Source: an uncultured Clostridia bacterium
Lineage (GTDB): Bacteria; Bacillota_A; Clostridia; TANB77; CAG-508
NCBI GenBank assembly: GCA_947625985.1
Contig: CANQQF010000042.1
Coordinates: forward strand, 1-7,044
Direction: 5' to 3'
DNA: 7,044 nt
Shown here: one piece after another, positions 1-5,223 of the stretch
How positions within the stretch are numbered: the first letter of the stretch is position 1
Layout: each line of letters opens with the position of its first letter
The notes under the pieces: model-generated
Seen by the model: the letters and a program-made list of their open reading frames with translations, nothing else
Databases searched by the model: none
Told to the model about the DNA's origin: nothing
Program-made: the position numbers and the translations under genes

Positions 1-1171
1 AATCACCTAACCAATATAAACCTAATCTTATTTCTTGTCCTTTGCAAGTTCCTTGTAAATGATTCTCATTTAAAAAATTATTACATTCTTCTTCTGAAAC
101 TTCAAAAATTTCACATTCTCTAGCATATATATGCTTTTTAGATTTTAACATTTTTATAATTTTATCTATATTATCCCAATCCCAAATATGAATACATCTA
201 TAACCATTATTTTTTGCTATTATACTTTTATTTTGGTGATAATTTTTATCCAATTCTTTCTTTTTATGATTTCTAAATTCAGAACCATAGGTACTATTAT
301 GAGTATATGTAGGATTTATTTCTAATAAAATATTTGTATCTAATATTTGTATATCATAACTATAATTTTCCAGATTAAATTCTAATTTATTTTTAATATC
401 ATTTTTAGTTAATAATTCAGATATTTGTTGATTTATTTTACTTATACTTCCTTTATTAGCATTTCTACATTCTTCTCTCATACAAGCATATGGTACTCCG
501 TATTTCTTTAAACAAGTTTCTTTTATTTTTCTTTTAATATCTTCTCTTTCTAAATTATTTTCTATTCCATATTTTTTTATCATTGATTTTTTTAATTTAT
601 CTTTTATATATTGTACTTGCATAACATTTTCTACGCCATATTTTTGTAAAACTGTTTGTTTTTGTTTCTTTTTAACAGATTCTAATTTTTGAGGATATTC
701 TGTACCATATTTTTTTGCACAAGTTTCTCTAGCTTTTTTCTGTATTTCTTTGTTTTCCATTGCATTTGGTACACCATATTTCTTCATATTAGTTTGTCTT
801 ATTTTTTCTTTATTTTCTTTTGCTTGTAATACAGAATTAGTTCCATATTTTTCTAAACTCTTTTTTCTTTTTTTATCTTTTATTATTTCACTTTGTGATA
901 TATTTTTAACTCCATATTTTTGAATACTTTTCTTCTCTTTTTTCTTTTTTACTAAATCTAATTGAGAAATATTTTCAACACCATATTTTTGACTAACTAT
1001 TTCTTTTATTTTCTTATAAAGTAATTCTTTATCTTTTTTTATTTCATATTTTTTTATTTTTTTTCTTACTACTTGCTCTGATACATCAAATTTATCTGCT
1101 ATTTCATATGCAGTTAAATTCTTATTTATATATAAATCATATAGATTTTCTTTACTTATTTCAAAACTCAT
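1..1171 (-). CDS. Homing-endonuclease-like protein with HTH, eight KYG repeats and nuclease domain (3' end outside window)
   Basis: I translated this by hand: 390 codons are open from ATG 1171 to the left edge, so the C-terminus is missing. The start has AAGGAG at 1178-1183. Residues 9-45 read as a helix-turn-helix (YEIADKFDVSEQVVRKKIKK). Residues 62-245 are eight tandem units of exactly 23 residues, each opening with KYG. Residues 272-333 match the pattern of phage Hef/Vsr-like endonucleases: D273 (YDIQI), E284 in LLEINPTYTHN, YHQNK (H312, K315) and CIHIWDWD. Residues 347-388 carry the accessory block usual in this family (HIYARECE, NHLQG, RLGLYW). By family knowledge such proteins are free-standing homing endonucleases that cut endonuclease-less alleles near their insertion site; the position just after terL fits. 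The exact nuclease clan (PD-(D/E)XK/EDxHD) and the catalytic residues are inferred. The codons are extremely A-rich, with long runs of A. Confidence 0.8.
   Translation of the reverse strand, partial: MSFEISKENLYDLYINKNLTAYEIADKFDVSEQVVRKKIKKYEIKKDKELLYKKIKEIVSQKYGVENISQLDLVKKKKEKKSIQKYGVKNISQSEIIKDKKRKKSLEKYGTNSVLQAKENKEKIRQTNMKKYGVPNAMENKEIQKKARETCAKKYGTEYPQKLESVKKKQKQTVLQKYGVENVMQVQYIKDKLKKSMIKKYGIENNLEREDIKRKIKETCLKKYGVPYACMREECRNANKGSISKINQQISELLTKNDIKNKLEFNLENYSYDIQILDTNILLEINPTYTHNSTYGSEFRNHKKKELDKNYHQNKSIIAKNNGYRCIHIWDWDNIDKIIKMLKSKKHIYARECEIFEVSEEECNNFLNENHLQGTCKGQEIRLGLYWLGD
437..988 (-). repeat. Eight tandem 69-bp units encoding 23-residue KYG repeats
   Basis: Within the endonuclease gene, KYG recurs at residues 62, 85, 108, 131, 154, 177, 200 and 223, always 23 residues apart with no insertion or deletion. 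The approximate pattern is K-Y-G-[VTI]-x5-x4-[KR]-x-K-x5. The DNA copies are strongly diverged (GGT/GGA/GGC and AAA/AAG swapped freely), so this is an old protein-level repeat under length constraint rather than a recent DNA duplication. Residues 5-9 of the units vary most: ENISQ, KNISQ, NSVLQ, PNAME, EYPQK, ENVMQ, ENNLE, PYACM. Similar KYG repeats occur in many phage endonuclease-like proteins; a DNA-contacting role is inferred. Confidence 0.9.
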
Positions 1172-1177
1172 TTTTTT

Positions 1178-1183
1178 CTCCTT
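1178..1183 (-). promoter_or_regulatory. Ribosome binding site of the endonuclease gene
   Basis: AAGGAG on the minus strand, six bases before ATG 1171, separated from it only by A residues. It lies three bases downstream of the long leader hairpin, so folding of that hairpin could affect ribosome access. Confidence 0.85.
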
Positions 1184-1186
1184 AAA

Positions 1187-1282
1187 AAAATAAGTTAATA
1201 CAAGTACACAAATGAAGTTTTTATTGTTCAGATAAGTTCTTCAAATATGTACTTATATTAACTTATTTTACTTATCTGAACA
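1187..1282 (-). promoter_or_regulatory. Structured 5' leader RNA with two interlocking inverted repeats
   Basis: Pair Y: 1249-1269 with 1187-1207, 21 bp with one mismatch (1255/1201) that becomes a G-U pair in minus-strand RNA. Three further pairs extend it to 24 bp, followed by a 2x2 U/U internal loop and five more pairs (1239-1243 with 1213-1217). Pair X: 1270-1282 with 1225-1237, 13 bp and perfect. The second X arm lies in the apical loop (1218-1238) of hairpin Y, and the first X arm abuts the base of Y, so the order is X-Y-X'-Y', a pseudoknot topology. The first X arm coincides with the predicted transcript 5' end. Y' runs into seven U residues and then the ribosome binding site. A switch or attenuator role is inferred. 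The pattern could instead be a DNA-level protein site. Confidence 0.75.
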
Positions 1283-1287
1283 TCTAT

Positions 1288-1316
1288 AATATATCATATT
1301 TTATTATAAAAATCAA
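1288..1316 (-). promoter_or_regulatory. Predicted promoter of the endonuclease gene
   Basis: Minus-strand -35 TTGATT (1311-1316), 17-bp spacer, and extended -10 TGaTATATT (TATATT at 1288-1293). The predicted +1 falls near 1281-1282, the first base of the X arm of the leader. It lies in the gap after the terL stop, consistent with independent expression of a mobile endonuclease gene. In DNA this AT-rich, promoter-like strings also occur by chance; the 17-bp spacing and the TG extension raise confidence. Confidence 0.6.
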
Positions 1317-1324
1317 TATATTTA

Positions 1325-3022
1325 TTAAAAAAAACTGTTTTTTAAATTACTTGCTGTATTATATTTATTTTTTAATAAAAATAAATTATTTTCATCATAA
1401 AAATTTGCTGCTTCTTCAACAGAATTTACGTTTATATCTGCTACAGCGAAATATGAAGCAGAAACAAAATCGTCATGCCCTCCTGCCGTCATATTTTTAT
1501 ATACTATAGTTTTTCCTCTATCACTTATATCATAACCATAATCTTCAAACTGTCTTATTGCCATTTCAGCAGTATCATCTACATTATCAATCTTAAATCT
1601 TCCTGATTTAACAAGAGTTGTCAAATTTTCAACTAATTTCTCTTTATTTTTTCCTTGTTCTGGATATGCAATATAAGCAATTCCTGCAAGTTTAAATATA
1701 TCTTCAAGAGCTTCTCCTAAACCAGTTTTACCATATCTAACTATTGCATAATTCCATTTTTTTACTAATTCTTTTAAATATAAATTTATTTGTGCTGTAT
1801 AATTAACATTTTCAAGTTTCTTTAGTTCTACAACTTTTCCTGTGTTTTCACAATAAACTGTAATACACGCTCCATCTATTTCTTTTGCAGGGTCATAACC
1901 AATGCTATATGTAAAATATGGTTCAGGTGTTCCTAATTTTCTAATATATTCTTTTAATTCTTCTTTTGGTAGATTTGGCTTGTCTATAACAGCTTGTTCT
2001 CTAAAATTAGGAAATTGTGAGCCAGCATCATCTGAGGGTATACCTAAAATATCTTCTCTATACTGTCTATCTGAACGAGAAAGCATTAAATCTTCCTCGT
2101 ATGTACGTTCATTTGCTAAATATGGGTCATCTCCTCTTTCTACCCATTTACCTATTCTTTTATCAAAAACTTTATATCTTCTGTCTGCAAAAGTAGGGTT
2201 ATCCCATCTTGAAACATACCAAGTTTCCCAACCTGGTCTTTGCTTACTTCCACCTTCAATTCCCCATTTACATACTTCATTGAAAAATGTTCTGCCTCTA
2301 GGAGAACTGTTTATAAGCATCAAACCACCTGTTCCATTTGGTCCTCTGCCAGGAGATTCCAAACGGTCGGTTATATTTCCAATAACTATTTCAAAATCTT
2401 TAATACGAGCAGCCTCTGTAATATAACAAATATCTAGACCAACAGATACTAAACTATCTGGGTCATCTGCTGAACGAAACTCTATAAGTCCACCATTTAC
2501 AGTATCTATAACATGGTTCTCTTTATCATAATTTACTACCAATTCTCTAGGGAAGTTACTCATAAAGTTTCTTTCTATTTGTGCTAAAATTTTATAAGTT
2601 GGTCCAACAACCCAGCCATGAACTCTTGGTATCAAAGAATAACTTCTGTCCTCATTAAGCATCATAACAAATTTTTCAGTAAATTCTTTGTCAAAAGAAT
2701 AATCCTTACCACTTCTAGCAGCACCAGAAACTACTTTGTTTCTAGCTTTAGAAGCATGAAACTTTTTCTGCCAAGGATAAGGATTATATTTTATTGCTAC
2801 ATTTGTTGTTTTTTCTTCTGCATTTTTATTTTTTTTAATTCTACATTTAGGACAATATTTATATTTATTAAATACTTTTTCCCCTGTTTTTGGATTTATT
2901 CTAAAACCTTGTTCAAACACTTTGCCACATTCAAGACAAGTTCCAGAATTTTTTTTCAATTCATTTAAGCTTGGCGATTCGCCATAAGTTATTAAATTGT
3001 CTAATTCTTCATCACTATACAT
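1325..3022 (-). CDS. terL: Terminase large subunit (ATPase/nuclease) with N-terminal zinc ribbon
   Basis: This is the packaging motor that pumps phage DNA into proheads and cuts it. I chose ATG 3022 (565 aa; AGGAG nine bases upstream); a TTG at 3025 is also possible. Residues 29-60 form a C-x2-C...C-x2-C zinc ribbon (C29, C32, C57, C60). The ATPase domain follows: PYPWQ (Q85, adenine-motif candidate), Walker A GAARSGKD with K106, Walker B LDICYITEAA with catalytic E203, and the coupling motif NSSP at about 238-241. The RNase H-like nuclease has D377 in IGYDPAKE and H516-D517-D518 in AGGHDDF. The segment where the second nuclease acid usually sits reads VRYGKTGLG (428-436) without the Asp. Walker B has T where D is common. 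It overlaps the upstream gene by 8 bases, typical of a terS-terL pair. The assignment is secure by motifs; the subfamily was not determined. Confidence 0.95.
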   Translation of the reverse strand: MYSDEELDNLITYGESPSLNELKKNSGTCLECGKVFEQGFRINPKTGEKVFNKYKYCPKCRIKKNKNAEEKTTNVAIKYNPYPWQKKFHASKARNKVVSGAARSGKDYSFDKEFTEKFVMMLNEDRSYSLIPRVHGWVVGPTYKILAQIERNFMSNFPRELVVNYDKENHVIDTVNGGLIEFRSADDPDSLVSVGLDICYITEAARIKDFEIVIGNITDRLESPGRGPNGTGGLMLINSSPRGRTFFNEVCKWGIEGGSKQRPGWETWYVSRWDNPTFADRRYKVFDKRIGKWVERGDDPYLANERTYEEDLMLSRSDRQYREDILGIPSDDAGSQFPNFREQAVIDKPNLPKEELKEYIRKLGTPEPYFTYSIGYDPAKEIDGACITVYCENTGKVVELKKLENVNYTAQINLYLKELVKKWNYAIVRYGKTGLGEALEDIFKLAGIAYIAYPEQGKNKEKLVENLTTLVKSGRFKIDNVDDTAEMAIRQFEDYGYDISDRGKTIVYKNMTAGGHDDFVSASYFAVADINVNSVEEAANFYDENNLFLLKNKYNTASNLKNSFF

Positions 3023-3629
3023 CAACCTCAGCTCCTAATTGAAAATCTTCTCCACTATCGTTAGTAAATTTCAATGCTATCTTAGCTGTCTTACCAGTTT
3101 TTCCAACTCTTAATTTATTAATCATGCCTTCTCTTGCATCTAACATGGCTTTATTTAGTAAACCAACCTCTTTATAGGCTTTAGCAATATCTCCTTCTTC
3201 AAATTTTCTTTGAATATATTGCTCTAAAACTGCTAAATTATCTTCATTCATCAATAAATCAAATAGTTTGTTTGAAAGTTCTCCTGTCTTGCCAACTAAT
3301 TCTAATGTTTTAATATCTTCACTAATTAATTTATTCTTCTTGGCAATATTTAAAACTTTCTGCATTTCTTTTACATCGCTATACATATTAAGATTTTTTT
3401 CAATAATCTCTCTTTCATCTTCTGGCATCATAAAATCTATTGAAGTTACATCTCCACTATAAACTATAGCATCTTGTATATCTTCCTCAGTAGGTTCTAC
3501 TTCCTGCTTCTTAGCCAAAAATGTAGACTCTGCTAATACTAAGTCTGCTGTTTTGGTATTAGTTTCAAAGTTGTTAGATTTGCTTCCTCTATTAGCTTGA
3601 TTTATTTTTCCACTTTTGTTATAAGCCAA
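3015..3629 (-). CDS. Probable terminase small subunit (TTG start)
   Basis: The gene encodes 204 residues if started at TTG 3629. The frame also opens at GTG 3638, but that codon lies inside the ribosome binding site AGAGGTGAT (3634-3642), which is well placed only for the TTG. The protein is soluble and largely helical. It has a polar N-terminus (AYNKSGKINQANRGSKSNN), an acidic middle, a helical core at about residues 75-165, and a basic, beta-like C-terminus (KTGKTAKIALKFTNDSGED). I recognise no helix-turn-helix. The call rests on context: it directly precedes and overlaps terL, has a suitable length, and follows a repeat array of the kind small subunits bind. Small terminase subunits form rings that recognise pac/cos DNA and regulate TerL. 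It could instead be another accessory protein of the packaging operon. Confidence 0.55.
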   Translation of the reverse strand: MAYNKSGKINQANRGSKSNNFETNTKTADLVLAESTFLAKKQEVEPTEEDIQDAIVYSGDVTSIDFMMPEDEREIIEKNLNMYSDVKEMQKVLNIAKKNKLISEDIKTLELVGKTGELSNKLFDLLMNEDNLAVLEQYIQRKFEEGDIAKAYKEVGLLNKAMLDAREGMINKLRVGKTGKTAKIALKFTNDSGEDFQLGAEVDV

Positions 3630-3633
3630 AGTA

Positions 3634-3642
3634 ATCACCTCT
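3634..3642 (-). promoter_or_regulatory. Ribosome binding site that fixes a TTG start
   Basis: AGAGGTGAT on the minus strand matches the extended anti-Shine-Dalgarno complement (GGAGGTGATC) at most positions. It is followed by four bases and TTG 3629. The upstream GTG 3638 is part of this site and so cannot be the main start. Confidence 0.75.
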
Positions 3643-3658
3643 CTATTATCTTTTCTCT

Positions 3659-3687
3659 ATTATATTTTTAAGTTTTAAATAATTCAA
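3659..3687 (-). promoter_or_regulatory. Predicted promoter of the terminase operon
   Basis: Minus-strand -35 TTGAAT (3682-3687), exactly 17 bp, then a consensus -10 TATAAT (3659-3664). The predicted +1 near 3652 gives a leader of about 23 bases to TTG 3629. The -35 box lies inside one arm of the inverted repeat 3682-3691/3727-3736, and the 11-bp direct repeats begin five bases upstream, so a bound protein could block or assist RNA polymerase here. Confidence 0.65.
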
Positions 3688-3736
3688 TGAGTTCTCTTTA
3701 ACTTCTCTTTAACTTCTCTTTGATTTCTCATTGAAT
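3682..3736. repeat. 10-bp perfect inverted repeat flanking the direct repeats
   Basis: ATTCAATGAG (3682-3691) is complementary to CTCATTGAAT (3727-3736). The 35-bp interval holds three 11-bp direct repeats. One arm overlaps the -35 box of the terminase promoter. The arms are about 45 bp apart centre to centre (about four helical turns), compatible with a bipartite operator or packaging-site arms. As an RNA hairpin it would be weak (3 G/C pairs in 10). Confidence 0.7.
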
Positions 3737-3745
3737 CTCTTTAAC
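3692..3745. repeat. Five tandem 11-bp direct repeats upstream of the small terminase gene
   Basis: Plus-strand units: TTCTCTTTAAC (3692-3702 and 3703-3713, identical), TTCTCTTTGAT (3714-3724), TTCTCATTGAA (3725-3735) and a 10-bp TCTCTTTAAC (3736-3745). On the coding strand the unit reads GTTAAAGAGAA. A period of 11 bp places equivalent bases on nearly the same face of the helix. The array lies in a non-coding gap upstream of the terminase promoter. It may be a binding site for the small terminase subunit (pac/cos-type) or for a late-gene activator; the sequence does not decide between them. Confidence 0.85.
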
Positions 3746-3757
3746 TTTTTTTAATTA

Positions 3758-4102
3758 TTAACGGTCATACATTCTTCTTCTTCTCTCTGTTCTTAGTCTT
3801 TCTCTAATTTCCTCTGGTCTTTCTTCATCTTCTTCTGGAACTGATGTTTCTTCTTCTGTTGCTCTTTTTTCTTTAGCATCTTCATTTTTTTCTTTTTTTT
3901 CACCTTTTGCTAATTTTTCTAACGCAGCAAAATCTTTTTCCATTGTTTCAACATCATCATAAAATCTTCTCTTTATGTTCATTTCACTTTCGCCAAACTC
4001 AAAACATAGTTTGTTTGTTGGGTGTTTTCTTAAAATATTAAGCTCTCCTTGCCTTACATTTTTGTTGTTTGTAGAATTGCAAACATAAATAATATCGTAC
4101 AT
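3758..4102 (-). CDS. Small, highly charged protein of unknown function (114 aa)
   Basis: I set the start at ATG 4102 (MYDIIYVC), which has AAGGAG at 4110-4115. The longer open frame to 4168 only overlaps the upstream gene and has no matching binding site. The N-terminal half (about residues 1-50) looks like a small folded domain, including ILRKHPTNKLCFEF. The C-terminal half is a low-complexity charged helix: lysine/glutamate-rich at about 64-80, acidic (PEEDEERPEE) at about 90-100, then a basic end (RTERRRRMYDR). Charge segregation of this kind suits a linker or nucleic-acid-binding tail, but I recognise no family. It begins four bases after the 186-aa gene and is the last gene before the terminase control region. 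Confidence 0.75.
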   Translation of the reverse strand: MYDIIYVCNSTNNKNVRQGELNILRKHPTNKLCFEFGESEMNIKRRFYDDVETMEKDFAALEKLAKGEKKEKNEDAKEKRATEEETSVPEEDEERPEEIRERLRTERRRRMYDR

Positions 4103-4106
4103 ATTA

Positions 4107-4667
4107 TCACTCCTTCTTATAATTTGGATTATATTTTTTATGTAAAATTTCATTATCAACAAAATCATCTGTTGTATAAAATTGTGGTCGTCTTATCATA
4201 TATTCAACAATAGCATATTTAATCCTTTGCTCTAATGATACATTTTTTCCTTCATAATAATTCATTCTAGCACTACCTGATAAAAATAAATTCCATATAT
4301 CACAATCTTTATAAAGCTCTTTAGCAAATTCAAATCCTTCTTCTGGGTTTATTTCAAATATCAAAGGATTTACATATTGCCAATGTTCTAATTTTTCTAT
4401 GTCAGGATTAATGTCAAATACTTCTAAATTTGGCAATAATCCTGTTTCTTTATATATGTCATAAACATAAGCAGACATTGCCAACATATTTTTGTCTTGT
4501 ATAACATACCATCTGCAATATGGTAAAAATTTCGCTAATTCTGGGAAATTTTCCTTTATAGCATCAACATTTTTTTCGTTTAAATATCTACTTAATGAAC
4601 TAATTTTCGAGATATTATTATTAATAGCAATCTCAATTAATGTATATAAACTATCAAAATAGTTCAT
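4107..4667 (-). CDS. Unknown phage protein (186 aa)
   Basis: ATG 4667 overlaps the stop of the 37-aa gene as taATG, so translation is probably coupled; the only nearby ribosome-binding signal is the modest AAGGGAAAG. The protein is soluble, rich in Tyr, Asn, Ile and Glu, and largely helical. Notable stretches are FPELAKFLPYCRWYVIQDKN near residue 50, a central LEVFDINPDIEKLEHWQYVN, and an EQRIKYAIVEYMIRRPQF helix near 150-167. There is no signal peptide, membrane segment or recognisable catalytic motif. It ends in TGA at 4107-4109, which supports the standard genetic code. Its place between replication and packaging genes gives no firm functional clue. Confidence 0.8.
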   Translation of the reverse strand: MNYFDSLYTLIEIAINNNISKISSLSRYLNEKNVDAIKENFPELAKFLPYCRWYVIQDKNMLAMSAYVYDIYKETGLLPNLEVFDINPDIEKLEHWQYVNPLIFEINPEEGFEFAKELYKDCDIWNLFLSGSARMNYYEGKNVSLEQRIKYAIVEYMIRRPQFYTTDDFVDNEILHKKYNPNYKKE

Positions 4668-4780
4668 TAGCTTTCCCTTATCTTTCTGTAAATTTCCTTA
4701 ACAAGCATTTGTTGTTCTTTCTCGTTTAGTTCATTATTGTTAAATAGATTAATAAAAAAATTTATAATTTTTTTAATCAT
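4667..4780 (-). CDS. 37-residue peptide with hydrophobic, amphipathic N-terminus
   Basis: The peptide begins MIKKIINFFINLFNNNEL and ends LVKEIYRKIRES. Support for a real gene comes from three sources: a GAGGT ribosome binding site eight bases before ATG 4780, a good promoter just upstream (4801-4829), and a TAA stop sharing its last A with the ATG of the next gene. Residues 2-13 (IKKIINFFINLF) could form a short amphipathic helix with two lysines on one side; the rest is polar and charged. It could be a membrane-associated peptide or simply a translation-coupling leader for the 186-aa gene. I recognise no family. Confidence 0.65.
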   Translation of the reverse strand: MIKKIINFFINLFNNNELNEKEQQMLVKEIYRKIRES

Positions 4781-4800
4781 ATATTCTTACCTCTATTTTA

Positions 4801-4829
4801 ATTTTATCACAGTGTTTATTAAAAGTCAA
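4801..4829 (-). promoter_or_regulatory. Predicted promoter upstream of the 37-aa gene
   Basis: Minus-strand -35 TTGACT (4824-4829, 5 of 6 to consensus), 17-bp spacer, and extended -10 TGaTAAAAT (TAAAAT at 4801-4806). The predicted +1 near 4795 gives a leader of about 15 bases to ATG 4780. It directly follows the stop of the 125-aa gene and so would start a separate transcript for the 37-, 186- and 114-aa genes. Confidence 0.65.
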
Positions 4830-5207
4830 TTACTTCAATTTTTGCATATTTCTATCTGCAAAACTATTATCTGAAATAAATACACCAATTGCTTGAAGTG
4901 CTTTTTCTAAAATTTCTTCTTTGTCTTTGCTCTTTTCTATCCCATCTATAAGCATATTATTATGCAATTTATTGTTGTGATATTCTTTGCAAATTTTAAT
5001 AGACTCATTATACTTGCCTACTTCATCAACAAACTCTTTTCTTATCTCATTTTTTTGCTTGATTGCTTCTTCTAATGTAATGTCTCCACATCTATAAGAA
5101 AAATATAAATCCTTTAATTTTATATAAGCATATTTTTCAGGTAATGTTACATACTCTTCTAGCTGTTTCTCATTATATGCTAATTTTGCAATATATTCAA
5201 ACTCCAT
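4830..5207 (-). CDS. Small helical phage protein of unknown function (125 aa)
   Basis: ATG 5207 has a full-consensus AGGAGG (5213-5218) five bases upstream, and the gene starts 16 bases after the primase/helicase stop, so the two are probably co-transcribed. The protein looks almost entirely helical. The motif YIKLKDLYFSYRCGDITLEE (about 28-47), followed by lysine/glutamate-rich helices, recalls a type of small protein common in replication modules of Clostridia phages; I make this comparison from memory only. There are no membrane segments, and its two cysteines (in YRCGD and KICKEY) do not form a metal site. A role in replication is inferred from the operon only. Confidence 0.8.
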   Translation of the reverse strand: MEFEYIAKLAYNEKQLEEYVTLPEKYAYIKLKDLYFSYRCGDITLEEAIKQKNEIRKEFVDEVGKYNESIKICKEYHNNKLHNNMLIDGIEKSKDKEEILEKALQAIGVFISDNSFADRNMQKLK

Positions 5208-5223
5208 AATCTCCTCCTAAATA

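Noticed and set aside
437..988. CRISPR or DNA tandem repeat suggested by the 69-bp periodicity
   Set aside because: The periodicity is at protein level (KYG every 23 residues) in an open frame; the DNA units are diverged, with no identical repeats or spacers.
1187..1282. Simple intrinsic terminator after terL
   Set aside because: The stem is very AU-rich, lies downstream of a good promoter and ends at a ribosome binding site, so a leader structure is more likely; attenuation is kept as an option in the finding.
1172..1324. Group I or II intron remnant around the endonuclease gene
   Set aside because: terL is intact to its stop and the structured stretch is only about 100 bases, too small for an intron core; nothing suggests splicing into a downstream exon.
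2068..2076. Second copy of the leader repeat (TATCTGAAC) inside terL
   Set aside because: Only 9 bases match and they encode part of the protein (SDRQ); chance is sufficient in this AT-rich sequence.
1902..2437. Open frames on the plus strand opposite terL (1902-2426, 2240-2437; also 2618-2968)
   Set aside because: They lie antisense to a gene with clear terminase motifs, have no ribosome binding site in a sensible place, and translate to Ser/Phe-rich sequence typical of the reverse complement of A-rich coding DNA.
3268..3462. Plus-strand frame opposite the probable small terminase gene
   Set aside because: Antisense shadow with no start signal and atypical composition.
3684..3731. 15-codon minus-strand frame (ATG 3731) across the 11-bp repeats
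   Set aside because: It runs through the repeat array and ends at the -35 box; there is no good ribosome binding site. The 11-bp period is not a multiple of three, so the repeats do not encode a repeated peptide.
3758..4168. Longer version of the 114-aa gene starting at 4168
   Set aside because: The extra 22 residues overlap the upstream gene and lack a ribosome binding site, whereas ATG 4102 has AAGGAG at ideal distance.
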